Below the pieces are notes generated by a model. That model saw only the letters and a program-made list of their open reading frames with translations. It was not told the DNA's origin and made no database searches. From NCBI RefSeq assembly GCF_033763495.1, contig NZ_JANRKL010000152.1, forward strand, positions 12,234-76,233: a DNA stretch of 64,000 nt. Reading direction: 5' to 3'. Source of the DNA: Haliscomenobacter sp033763495 (GTDB taxonomy: Bacteria > Bacteroidota > Bacteroidia > Chitinophagales > Saprospiraceae). How positions within the stretch are numbered: the stretch's first letter is position 1; every line of letters starts with the position of its first letter. Shown here piece by piece: positions 16,970 through 25,001 of this stretch. Both the position numbers and the translations under genes were made by a program.

Positions 16970-18139
16970 TTATACCATTTCGTAAATGCCTGCGATACCT
17001 TGACCACCACCTACACAGGCCGTGACCATACCGTATTTTTTATTTTGACGGTGCAATTCGTGGAACAATTGAGTGGACAATTTTGCTCCGGTACATCCCA
17101 GCGGGTGTCCCAGTGCAATGGCACCACCATTGACATTGACCTTGTCTTTGTCCAATCCGGCTTCCTGAATTACAGCCAATGCCTGTGCACCAAAGGCCTC
17201 ATTGAGTTCGATTAAATCAATGTCGCTGAGCGAAATCCCCGCTTGTTTTACCGCCTTGGGAATGGCAGCACAAGGGCCAATGCCCATGTACATAGGGTCC
17301 ACTCCACCAACAGCACAGCCGATCATCCGGGCAATTGGTTTCAACCCCAATTGTTTGACCATTTCTTCACTCACCACGAGGACAAAGGCAGCCCCGTCAG
17401 AAGTTTGAGAAGAATTACCTGCGGTGACCACTCCACCATTGGCAAAAGCGGGTTTAAGCGCAGCCAAACCAGCCAGGGAGGTATCGCGACGAACGCCTTC
17501 GTCCATGGCTACGGTGAATTCCTTTTCAACGCGTTTGTCGTTTTGAACAAACACTTCTTTGACCTTTACGGGCACAATCTCATCATTGAACTTACCTGCG
17601 TCGATGGCCTGGCCTGCCAATTGGTGGGAGCGCAAAGCGAATTCATCGGCTTGCTCCCGACTGATCCCATATTTATGAGCCACCGCTTCAGCCGTATGCC
17701 CCATGCTGGCCAGGTAGTTGGGGGTAGTGCTGGCTACGGAGTACGCAGGAGCCAGCTTGTACCCGGTCATCGGGATCATGCTCATGCTTTCGGTTCCGCC
17801 AGCAAGATAAATGTGCCCCATGCCCGCGCGAATCTTGGAAACGGCCATCGAAATGGTTTCCAGCCCGGAGGCACAGTAACGGTTGACGGTTACACCCGGT
17901 ACTTCCTGACCCAGAGCGCGAAGTGAAATTTGACGCCCGATTTGAAAACCTTGTTCACCTTCAGGATTGGCACAACCTACGAACACATCGTCAACCAATT
18001 TAGGGTCAACTTCGGGGACCTGTGCCATCAGGTGTTTGATGATGTCTACCGCCAGGTCATCGGAGCGGTAGTTTTTGAAGCCGCCGCGTTTGGATCTGCC
18101 AACGGCGGAGCGATATGCTTTGATGATGTATGCTTCCAT
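16970..18139 (-). CDS. Acetyl-CoA C-acyltransferase (3-ketoacyl-CoA thiolase)
   Basis: 389 residues, the normal thiolase length. The acyl-carrying cysteine is Cys89 in NRYCASGLE. The catalytic His is in LNEAFGAQA or GHPLG, and the C-terminal deprotonating cysteine is in ACVGGGQG. All three signatures are intact. The enzyme cleaves 3-ketoacyl-CoA to acetyl-CoA and a shortened acyl-CoA, the last step of beta-oxidation. It is directly downstream of the HAD/enoyl-CoA hydratase gene on the same strand (97 bp, containing a dispersed repeat), so the two form a fadN-fadA-like pair. The acyl-CoA dehydrogenase is not in the window. Confidence 0.96.
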   Translation of the reverse strand: MEAYIIKAYRSAVGRSKRGGFKNYRSDDLAVDIIKHLMAQVPEVDPKLVDDVFVGCANPEGEQGFQIGRQISLRALGQEVPGVTVNRYCASGLETISMAVSKIRAGMGHIYLAGGTESMSMIPMTGYKLAPAYSVASTTPNYLASMGHTAEAVAHKYGISREQADEFALRSHQLAGQAIDAGKFNDEIVPVKVKEVFVQNDKRVEKEFTVAMDEGVRRDTSLAGLAALKPAFANGGVVTAGNSSQTSDGAAFVLVVSEEMVKQLGLKPIARMIGCAVGGVDPMYMGIGPCAAIPKAVKQAGISLSDIDLIELNEAFGAQALAVIQEAGLDKDKVNVNGGAIALGHPLGCTGAKLSTQLFHELHRQNKKYGMVTACVGGGQGIAGIYEMV

Positions 18140-18154
18140 AGTCTTCGACTAGCC

Positions 18155-18217
18155 CACGATTAAAGTCATGGGTTGGTGATCTATATGGCCTCCCACGGAT
18201 AAATCCACGGGGTGGCT
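18155..18217. repeat. Dispersed GGCCTCCCACGGATAAATCC repeat, copy 2
   Basis: Second copy of the repeat at 11717-11784. Here the left half (CCCACGATTAAAGTCATGGG) is itself imperfectly palindromic. It lies between the two co-directional beta-oxidation genes, so if transcribed it would form an RNA hairpin inside their operon. Confidence 0.7.
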
Positions 18218-18236
18218 GGTTTTATTTAGGAGTTCC

Positions 18237-20624
18237 TTAGTTGCGCAGCGGTTTGTTGTTCTGCAACATGTATTGGATGCGTTCCAGCGTTTTTTGCTCA
18301 CCACAAAGGCTGAGGAAAGCTTCACGCTCCAAATCCAGTAAGTATTGTTCCGAAACCACTTGGGTTCCCGTGAGGTCACCACCGCAGAGCACCCAGGCAA
18401 TTTTTTTGGCAATTTTGATGTCGTGTTCGGAGGCGTAGCGACCCAGTTTGAGTTCATTGGCAGCCACATAGAGGGCGGCCAAACCCGTCTGCCCCAGTAC
18501 AGTTACCTTTTTGGGCAAAGGTTGGGTGTAGTTGGGCGCGAGCTCCAGAACCTTTTTCTTGGCTTCGGCGATGGCGCGGTCTTTGTTCATCACGATTTCG
18601 TCGCGCTCGGGCAACAGGTAGCGGTAGTTGAAAGCTTCAGAAGCAGAGGTACTTACTCCAGCCGTGGCGATGGTTTTGAAACGATCCACCAGGGTGGGGA
18701 TCAACACTTCACCTTCTTTGAATTCGTCTGAAGCACGTACGGCAAACTCTTTGGTGCCGCCGCCACCAGGAATGACTCCAATGCCCACTTCCACCAAACC
18801 GATATAAGATTCTGCCGAAACGGTAGCCGCATCAGCATGCATCAACAATTCACAACCTCCCCCAAACACGTAACCTTGGGTAGCGACCACCACAGGGATG
18901 CTGGAATAGCGTGCCCGCAAGGTCGTTTGTTGGAAAATGTTGACGGCCATATTCAATTCCTCAAACTCGCCCTGGTAAGCCAGTTGGGCGATCATAAAAA
19001 TATTGGCGCCTACACTGAAGTTGGTCCCATTGTTGCCGATAACCAAGCCGTTCCAATTGCCATCTTCCGCAATCTGGATCGCTTCATTGATTCCGCGTAA
19101 TACCCCCTCACCGATGGAGTTGTGTGGACTGGTGAATTCCAGGCAAAGCACCCCATCGCCAATGTCATGAAGGATAACTTCATTGTTTTTAAACACTGGA
19201 GACTGATCGCGGTAATTGTCCAGGACAATCAGGGATTCGCGGCCGGGGATACTGGCATAGGCTTTTTTTGCCGGATCGTAGCAGAGGCGTTGGCCTCCTT
19301 CCCGTTTGTAAAAGCGGGTATGTCCGGCAGCGAGCATTTCTTTGACCCAGTCGGCTATTTTTTCACCTTGGGCTTCAGCACTTTGAATGCCTTTTTTCAA
19401 ACCAATCAAATCCCAATATTCAAATGGACCATACTCCCAGCCATAACCCGCCTTCATGGCATCGTCGATGCTATAGAGTTGGTCAGTGATTTCTGGAATG
19501 CGGTTGGAAGAGTAGGCAAAAAGGCCATTGAGCGACTTTTGTACCAACTGCCCGCCTGCATCGGGCGCATCGTACAATGCACAAATGCGTTTGGGTAGGT
19601 CATCGATGTTTTTGCTCAATTTCAGGCTGGCCAGATCCGATTTGCTCGATGGCTCATATTCCAGGGTGCTCAAGTTGAGCGCCAGTATGACCGGGCGGCC
19701 TTTTTCGTCCTTATCAGCGGTTTTTTTGTAAAAACCTTGTCCGGTTTTGTTGCCCAAAAACTTGTTGTCCAGTAGGAACTGCAAATAACCAGGTACACTA
19801 AATGCTCCTGCTTGCTCGTCGTTGGGGCAATTGGCCTTGATTCCTTTGATGACATTGGCAGCAGTATCGTGCCCGACCAGGTCACCCAAGCGGAAAGTAC
19901 CCGTTTTGGGGCGTCCGAGGGAAGGACCAGTCAAAACATCCACATCTTCGATGCGCAGCCCCAGTTCAGTAGTCAACTGGTAGATTTTTGCCATGGCGTA
20001 TACCCCCACGCGGTTGCCAATAAAGGCAGGAGTATCCTTACACAAAACGGTTTGTTTACCCAAATGGATGTCACCGTATTGCATGAAAAAATCCACCACC
20101 TCCGGCTTGGTTTTGGGCGTTGGGATGACCTCCAACAAGCGCAGATAGCGGGGTGGGTTAAAGAAGTGGGTACCGCAGAAATGTTGCTGAAAATCTTCAC
20201 TACGATCTTCCAGCATCAAATGGATCGGGATACCTGAGGTATTGGAAGTGACATAAGACCCGGCCTTACGGTACTGGTCTACTTTGTCAAAAACCTTCTT
20301 TTTGATGTCTAAATTTTCGACAACAACTTCGATGATCCAATCACAATCCACGATTTTGGGCATGTCATCATCAAAGTTGCCGGTTTTGACCCGACTGGCA
20401 AAGCTTTTGTCAAACAAAGCGGCAGGCTTGGATTTGAGGGCATTATCCAGAGCTTGATTGACGATGCGATTGCGGGCGGCAGGGTTGTTTTTGTCCTCGT
20501 CTTTGAGGTCAAAAGGGACAATGTCGAGCATGAGTACTTCCAAACCAATGTTGGCCAAATGGCAGGCAATACCAGCACCCATTACTCCCGAACCCAATAC
20601 CGCTGCTTTTCTGATTCTTTTCAT
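18237..20624 (-). CDS. 3-hydroxyacyl-CoA dehydrogenase / enoyl-CoA hydratase fusion (FadN-like)
   Basis: 795 residues from the ATG at 20624; a TTG 14 codons upstream is not needed. The N-terminal NAD-binding Rossmann domain starts MKRIRKAAVLGSGVMGAGIA (GxGxxG intact), followed by HFFNPPRYLRLLEVIPT of the dehydrogenase active-site region and a C-terminal HAD helical domain to about 400. A crotonase-type domain occupies about 480-700, with NFSVGANIFMIA and QGYVFGGGCELLMHAD. The order HAD then hydratase is that of FadN rather than E. coli FadB. It performs the hydration and NAD-dependent oxidation steps of beta-oxidation and precedes the thiolase gene. Confidence 0.95.
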   Translation of the reverse strand: MKRIRKAAVLGSGVMGAGIACHLANIGLEVLMLDIVPFDLKDEDKNNPAARNRIVNQALDNALKSKPAALFDKSFASRVKTGNFDDDMPKIVDCDWIIEVVVENLDIKKKVFDKVDQYRKAGSYVTSNTSGIPIHLMLEDRSEDFQQHFCGTHFFNPPRYLRLLEVIPTPKTKPEVVDFFMQYGDIHLGKQTVLCKDTPAFIGNRVGVYAMAKIYQLTTELGLRIEDVDVLTGPSLGRPKTGTFRLGDLVGHDTAANVIKGIKANCPNDEQAGAFSVPGYLQFLLDNKFLGNKTGQGFYKKTADKDEKGRPVILALNLSTLEYEPSSKSDLASLKLSKNIDDLPKRICALYDAPDAGGQLVQKSLNGLFAYSSNRIPEITDQLYSIDDAMKAGYGWEYGPFEYWDLIGLKKGIQSAEAQGEKIADWVKEMLAAGHTRFYKREGGQRLCYDPAKKAYASIPGRESLIVLDNYRDQSPVFKNNEVILHDIGDGVLCLEFTSPHNSIGEGVLRGINEAIQIAEDGNWNGLVIGNNGTNFSVGANIFMIAQLAYQGEFEELNMAVNIFQQTTLRARYSSIPVVVATQGYVFGGGCELLMHADAATVSAESYIGLVEVGIGVIPGGGGTKEFAVRASDEFKEGEVLIPTLVDRFKTIATAGVSTSASEAFNYRYLLPERDEIVMNKDRAIAEAKKKVLELAPNYTQPLPKKVTVLGQTGLAALYVAANELKLGRYASEHDIKIAKKIAWVLCGGDLTGTQVVSEQYLLDLEREAFLSLCGEQKTLERIQYMLQNNKPLRN

Positions 20625-20743
20625 GTTAAAAGCGGCGTTCTGATAGGTTGAAATTGGCGTTGTCAATTTTAGCGAATTTTCGCTAACTGCGCAAATTTAG
20701 GAATTAACTTGGAAGGGAAAAGGGAAAGCGGAGAATTTTTTTA

Positions 20744-20828
20744 TTTAGTTGAGGAGGTTGAGGAGTTGAGGCTGGTCACTGAGCGAAGCCGAAGTGCTGG
20801 TCTCAACTCCTCAACCTCCTCAACTAAA
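20744..20828. repeat. 27-bp perfect inverted repeat of GAGGAGGTT units
   Basis: Arms 20744-20770 and 20802-20828 are perfectly complementary over 27 bp. Each arm consists of short tandem units (GTTGAGGAG). The 31-nt loop contains CACTGAGCGAAGCCGAAGTG, itself closing with CACT/AGTG. It lies between the end of the NYN gene and the 5' side of the HAD/hydratase gene. No coding capacity. Confidence 0.8.
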
Positions 20829-20873
20829 AAAGGCCAAAATCCAGAAAGTTGACTCCTGAAAATTGGCCCTTTT
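20826..20873 (-). terminator. Terminator of the NYN/cold-shock gene
   Basis: On the minus strand, AAAAGGGCCAAT pairs imperfectly with ATTTTGGCC and is followed by a T-run, about 20 bp after the stop of the NYN-domain gene. It abuts the larger inverted repeat at 20744-20828. Confidence 0.55.
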
Positions 20874-20893
20874 ATCTTACAATTTTTTTGTGA

Positions 20894-21832
20894 TTATTGC
20901 TCAACCACAAATACTTCTTTAGCCATCATACGTCCATCCTCCTTGGGTTCAAGAGAGAAAGATACATTATCGCCGATTTCAAGGTCATTGAAATCATAAT
21001 CGATCAGGCTGCTAAAGTGAAAAAAGACGTTGTTGGGTGGAAATTTAATAAAGCCATAGCCTTCCTTAAGAGAAAGAATGGTACTCTGATGAAATTCATC
21101 ATCCCCCGAAGATTCTCCACCTGGTTGCCAACTGGTGCCCTGTTTGTGTGAAACCTTTGCCTCCGTTTTTGGAACAAACAGACTGCTTACTATTGCTTCA
21201 CTTTTGGGAGAGAAATCATCAATGATCTCATGCATGGCAATTGGGTAAGCACAACTGGTTACCAAATCGTTAGAGGTACGGGTGCTGAAGCGATTGCCTT
21301 CTTCGTCGGTGTATTCAAAGTTCCAGTGCAACAACATTACCCGGCTACCCAATGAGTGCAATTTGCGCACGAGTGGAGCATAGTCGCCATCTGCTGCCAG
21401 GATTACTACGACATCGAATCGTTTGTAAAAGGTCATTTCAAAGGCTTCCAGGGCGAGCCATACGTCAATCCCTTTTTCTTGCCAACGTCCGTGAAAGTTG
21501 CGTACAGGTAGGTAGTGTACCGATACCCCTTCGCTCATCAGAATGTCGTCGAAAGCGCGCTCAAAATACAATAAATTCCCGCGTTGACTGGCTTCACTGG
21601 CACTCAGGCGGCCACGGAAATAATGGGCATCAATGATTTGGCAGCGGTGAAATTCTTCATCTTCTTCAATGGCCACTTGTTTGCGTACAAAATCATGTAA
21701 TCCACGAATGCTGATCCGGCTACGGCGTTCGTGTACATAATTGTAGTAGTTGCTTACCTGTAAAAAATAATGGCCATCATAAAACACGCCAATTCGGATT
21801 AACCCGGCTTTTGAATTTGGAAAGTTTGTCAT
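20894..21832 (-). CDS. NYN-domain RNase with C-terminal cold-shock domain
   Basis: 312 residues. Residues about 12-190 form a NYN/LabA (PIN-like) domain: GVFYDGHYFLQVSNYYNYV near the start carries the first acidic residue, EKGIDVWLALEAFE the second, and VVVILAADGDYAPLVRKL the ADGDY/F metal-site motif. After a linker of about 55 residues, residues about 245-312 form a cold-shock OB fold with RNP-like motifs KEGYGFIKF and VFFHFSSL. The combination suggests a metal-dependent RNA endonuclease guided by an RNA-binding domain. The ATG at 21832 is the first in frame. It is monocistronic, divergent from the exbB operon. Confidence 0.88.
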   Translation of the reverse strand: MTNFPNSKAGLIRIGVFYDGHYFLQVSNYYNYVHERRSRISIRGLHDFVRKQVAIEEDEEFHRCQIIDAHYFRGRLSASEASQRGNLLYFERAFDDILMSEGVSVHYLPVRNFHGRWQEKGIDVWLALEAFEMTFYKRFDVVVILAADGDYAPLVRKLHSLGSRVMLLHWNFEYTDEEGNRFSTRTSNDLVTSCAYPIAMHEIIDDFSPKSEAIVSSLFVPKTEAKVSHKQGTSWQPGGESSGDDEFHQSTILSLKEGYGFIKFPPNNVFFHFSSLIDYDFNDLEIGDNVSFSLEPKEDGRMMAKEVFVVEQ

Positions 21833-22154
21833 CTATCTTATCTGTTTTCAAAAAAAGTATTTAGTAATCGTTTCAACTGGATTTCGCAATGTTGGGAACT
21901 TATTCTGATTTAACGGGCCTGGGAATGAGGCAGTAATACTTTTGATGTTAAGGAAACTTTAATTAGAGGTTTACTTTGTGTTCATTTAGGTCGCGCAAGA
22001 TCGTGTATTTTACTAAAAAACAAAAACAAATTCCTTAAAGTTTTGGATTAAGGAAATCTTAAATTGTTAAATTTGGGCGCGGTTAAAATACTTATCCGCG
22101 AAAGTACTTCGTTTTGAAGCGAAAATACGAACTAATCTAAAAACATCTTTTTCC
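21833..22154. other. Divergent regulatory region between the NYN gene and exbB
   Basis: 322 bp, strongly AT-rich. It holds the exbB promoter (annotated separately), a second TACTTTTG match further upstream on the plus strand without a partner element, and a small hairpin near the exbB start (GCGAAAGTACTTCGT ... GAAGCGAAAATACG). No ORF. Confidence 0.5.
22042..22075 (+). promoter_or_regulatory. Bacteroidota-type promoter for exbB-exbD-exbD-tonB
   Basis: TTTG at 22042-22045, a 22-nt spacer and TAAATTTG at 22068-22075. Both elements match the Bacteroidota consensus, and the start would fall near 22081, about 74 nt before the exbB ATG. Confidence 0.7.
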
Positions 22155-22859
22155 ATGCTACTGAACTTTCTGCTACTGCAAGCTGGTTTGGATACGACTA
22201 CACAAGAAGCTGTGTCTGATACAAGTGTTGCTTCTCGAAGCACCCTCGACTTATTGATGGAAGGTGGCCCTGCGGGGGTAATCATCAGTTTTTTGATCAT
22301 CGTGATGTCCTTTATTGCCGTATACATTTTCTTTGAGCGCTATCGAATGATTAAGCGAGCTTCGAGAGTGGACGAAAACTTCATGAACAACATTCGAGCC
22401 AATGTAAAAAATGGTAATGTGGCAGCAGCAAGAGCGCTCTGTCAGGCCAGCGGCTCGCCTGTTGCAATGATGGTGGAAAAGGGGATCATGCGCATTGGTA
22501 AGCCAGTACGCGACATTGAACACGCCATCGAGAACGTGGGCAAGGTAGAATTGTCCAAAATGGAAAAGAACCTCAACATCCTCAGCATCATTGCGGGGGT
22601 TGCCCCCATGTTCGGTTTTTTGGGAACCATTGCGGGTATGATCCAGACTTTCTCCTCTTTGGCCGAATCCAACAACCTGACTATCGGGGTTATTGCAGGT
22701 GGTATCTACGTCAAAATGTTTACTTCTGCATTGGGATTGGTCGTTGGGATTATGGCTTTTATCTTCTATAATCTGCTCAATGGTATGATTGACCGGGTGG
22801 TGGACAATATGGAGTTGAGTACTTTCGACTTTATCGATATGCTTCAGGAGCCAACCTAG
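22155..22859 (+). CDS. exbB: MotA/TolQ/ExbB-type proton channel protein
   Basis: 234 residues. An N-terminal hydrophobic segment precedes the first clear helix (GPAGVIISFLIIVMSFIAVYIFFERYR). The conserved TolQ/ExbB region follows (LSIIAGVAPMFGFLGTIAGMIQTF) with the last helices (IAGGIYVKMFTSALGLVVGIMAF). ExbB pentamers surround an ExbD dimer and use the proton gradient to drive TonB. It is first in a four-gene operon with two exbD genes and a tonB-like gene, with 55, 11 and 31 bp between successive genes. Confidence 0.95.
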   Translation: MLLNFLLLQAGLDTTTQEAVSDTSVASRSTLDLLMEGGPAGVIISFLIIVMSFIAVYIFFERYRMIKRASRVDENFMNNIRANVKNGNVAAARALCQASGSPVAMMVEKGIMRIGKPVRDIEHAIENVGKVELSKMEKNLNILSIIAGVAPMFGFLGTIAGMIQTFSSLAESNNLTIGVIAGGIYVKMFTSALGLVVGIMAFIFYNLLNGMIDRVVDNMELSTFDFIDMLQEPT

Positions 22860-22914
22860 TCGCCTGCGGAGGCACTATTTTTTGTTCTTGTTCATCAGCT
22901 TTATACTTATTATT

Positions 22915-23319
22915 ATGGCGATACGCACCAGAAAAAAGGCATTAACAGAGGTGAATCTTTCCTCGATGACCGACATTATTTTTATGTTGCTCATCTTTTT
23001 CATGCTCACCTCTACGCTGATCAGAATCGTTCCCTTTGAGTTGCCGAAATCCTTTTCAAGGGCCAAAGCGCCCATCAAAATAACCGTTGAAATCAGGGCT
23101 GGCGATTTGGGCTATGAAGTGAATGACAATCCTATCACCGAAGAAGAGTTGAAAGACGTGATTGCTCGGACCATTCAGGAAAAAAAAGCAGCCAACGAGG
23201 ATGTAACCGTAACCATTATTGCTGAAAAAGGGGTGAAATTTCGCAAAGTGACGGACGTGATCAAAATCGCCAACAGCCTCGGAACCAAGGCCATTCTGGC
23301 AACTGAACCCCACACTTAA
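22915..23319 (+). CDS. exbD: ExbD/TolR-type protein, first copy
   Basis: 134 residues from the ATG at 22915; a TTG 11 codons upstream would add a hydrophobic stretch not typical of the family. MAIRTRKKALTEVNLSSMTD then IIFMLLIFFMLTSTL is the cytoplasmic tail plus single membrane helix, with the proton-carrying Asp of the SSMTDIIF motif. The C-terminal periplasmic domain follows (ITEEELKDVIARTI ... VTDVIKIANSLGTKAILATEP). It works with ExbB in the TonB motor. The next gene is a second ExbD, and the pair probably forms a heterodimer. Confidence 0.94.
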   Translation: MAIRTRKKALTEVNLSSMTDIIFMLLIFFMLTSTLIRIVPFELPKSFSRAKAPIKITVEIRAGDLGYEVNDNPITEEELKDVIARTIQEKKAANEDVTVTIIAEKGVKFRKVTDVIKIANSLGTKAILATEPHT

Positions 23320-23330
23320 ACCACACGGAC

Positions 23331-23735
23331 ATGAACTTACGCAATAGAGACCGGGAAGGAAAAGGTGAACATGGCATGAACTCCATGACCGACATCATTT
23401 TCATCCTCTTGATGTTTTTTATGATGACTTCAACTTTAACGGCTCCCAGTGCTTTGAATTTGATGCTGCCCGGCAATTCAGCTACTACAGCCAATAAAGC
23501 CAAAGACAAGCTGATTGATGTAGGCATTGAGGAGGATGGAACTTATTCGCTGAATGGACGCCTGGCTAGTTTACTGCTGGTACAGGAACAATTGAAGTCG
23601 CTGCGCGAAAACAGTTTGGAAGAAGTATTTGTTACTGTTTCTCCATCGCCAGAAGCACCAGTGGAAAACGTGGTTGAAATCATGGACCTTACGTATCAAC
23701 TGGGCATTAGTGCGATATTGAACACACTGGAGTAA
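23331..23735 (+). CDS. exbD: ExbD/TolR-type protein, second copy
   Basis: 134 residues, ATG at 23331, 11 bp after the first ExbD. It has a basic cytoplasmic tail (MNLRNRDREGKGEHG), the Asp-containing helix (NSMTDIIFILLMFFMMTSTL) and a periplasmic domain ending VVEIMDLTYQLGISAILNTLE. It differs clearly from the first copy outside the helix, so the duplication is old. Paired exbD genes are common in Bacteroidota TonB systems. Confidence 0.94.
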   Translation: MNLRNRDREGKGEHGMNSMTDIIFILLMFFMMTSTLTAPSALNLMLPGNSATTANKAKDKLIDVGIEEDGTYSLNGRLASLLLVQEQLKSLRENSLEEVFVTVSPSPEAPVENVVEIMDLTYQLGISAILNTLE

Positions 23736-23766
23736 GCATTTGTTTATAAGGTAAAGTACGATCATC

Positions 23767-24657
23767 ATGGCTATGAAAATATCGGCATTTGAGCGCAAAA
23801 TAAAAAACCAGGGCTTGGTCATCAGTACAGTCATTCACATTGTGCTGATCTTACTGATGTTGATTGCCCATACCAAAACGCCAACTCCACCTCCTCCTCC
23901 AGTTGAAGGGGTTTTGGTCAATTTGGGCTTGCCAGACGTTGGGCAAGGGGAAGAAAATACACCCGGGCCGCCCGTTCCAACTCCTGCTCCACCCAATGTG
24001 AAGCCTGACCCAACGGAAAAAACGCCTGCACTGCCAGACAAAAAAAATCCGCCACCCCCAAGCAAACCCAATAAATCTGAGCCTAAACCTTCGGTAACTA
24101 CCGAGGACCCCGCTGCCATTGCCCTGCGCGAACGCCAGGAAAAAGACCGCAAAGCCAGAGAAGAATCGGACCGGATTGCTCGTGAAAACACGGAAAAGCA
24201 ACGCCTGGCCGATGAGGAAAAACGCCGTAAAGAAGCGGAAGCCAAAGCAACCAAAGACCAAATTGGTGGCTTGTTCGGTGGCGGAGGCAAAGGTACGGGT
24301 AAAGGCAATACGGGAAAGCCTGGTAATCAGGGTGATCCTGATGGTGACCCCAACTCCAAGGTCCTGGAAGGAATTACCACTGGAACGGGCTCGGTCGGCG
24401 GAAGTTTAGGCAATCGAAGCGTGGTAACGGCACCCCGAATCACCGACAACTCTTCACTGGAAGGTACTGTCGTTATTGCCGTATGTGTAGACCCCAATGG
24501 TTCTGTTGTTTCTGCTGATTTCACCCAGAAAGGATCAACCACCACCAATAGTACTCTGGTCAACCTGGCCATCAGCAATGCGCGCAAATGGAGATTCTCC
24601 GCAGGTGATGCAGATCGGCAGTGTGGTACAGTAACTTATCGATTCAAAGTACAATAA
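23767..24657 (+). CDS. TonB-family energy transducer
   Basis: 296 residues. A single N-terminal helix (GLVISTVIHIVLILLMLIAH) with the TonB-like SxxxH pattern is followed by a proline-rich periplasmic stretch (TPTPPPPPVEG, to about 115), a charged helical segment rich in Arg, Glu and Lys (about 118-165), a glycine-rich linker (about 168-215) and a C-terminal TonB-like domain (about 225-296, SLEGTVVIAVCVDPNGSVVS ... ARKWRFSAGD). It resembles TonB/TolA-type transducers of Bacteroidota. As the last gene of the exbB operon it should couple the motor to outer-membrane receptors such as SusC, or to envelope constriction (TolA-like role). Confidence 0.9.
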   Translation: MAMKISAFERKIKNQGLVISTVIHIVLILLMLIAHTKTPTPPPPPVEGVLVNLGLPDVGQGEENTPGPPVPTPAPPNVKPDPTEKTPALPDKKNPPPPSKPNKSEPKPSVTTEDPAAIALRERQEKDRKAREESDRIARENTEKQRLADEEKRRKEAEAKATKDQIGGLFGGGGKGTGKGNTGKPGNQGDPDGDPNSKVLEGITTGTGSVGGSLGNRSVVTAPRITDNSSLEGTVVIAVCVDPNGSVVSADFTQKGSTTTNSTLVNLAISNARKWRFSAGDADRQCGTVTYRFKVQ

Positions 24658-24706
24658 TATAGTCTAAGAACCTCCTAACCCTGAAGGCAGGGTCGAATGG
24701 TTAGGA

Positions 24707-24889
24707 TTTGAACCCCGAAGGGGTGACATGATTATAGAAAAATAATCGCGTTTATTCCATCAAGAGAAACCCCGAAGGGGTGGTATGATGAAGTAAAAGG
24801 TGAGGGTAAATAATGTCACCCCTTCGGGGTTCGAACACATCCTCATCCTGTTTTTTCTATAATCCTGTCACCCCTTCGGGGTTCAAATT
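24707..24889. repeat. Nested repeat with four ACCCCGAAGGGGT hairpins
   Basis: Outer arms (about 24707-24741 and 24851-24889) are complementary over about 35 bp with one or two mismatches. A second complementary pair sits inside. Each arm contains ACCCCGAAGGGGT, giving four copies, two in each orientation. In the orientation reading CCCCTTCGGGG the RNA would form a C(UUCG)G tetraloop, an exceptionally stable fold. It follows the tonB stop directly and probably ends or stabilises that operon's mRNA. Confidence 0.8.
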
Positions 24890-25001
24890 AGTCCTCAATT
24901 TAGAATCAATCGATCCTAGTTTGCAGGGGCAGAGGCTCTTAGGCGTAGCTTGATGCTAGCTGAAATCTTTAATGATTCCCATCTAGCCCGCCCGAACGCT
25001 C

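Noticed and set aside
17243..17926. 227-codon plus-strand opening over the thiolase gene
   Set aside because: No recognisable domain and fully covered by the intact thiolase.
22867..22914. Earlier TTG start for the first ExbD
   Set aside because: It would add a second hydrophobic stretch before the canonical MAIRTRKK head; ExbD proteins have one helix.
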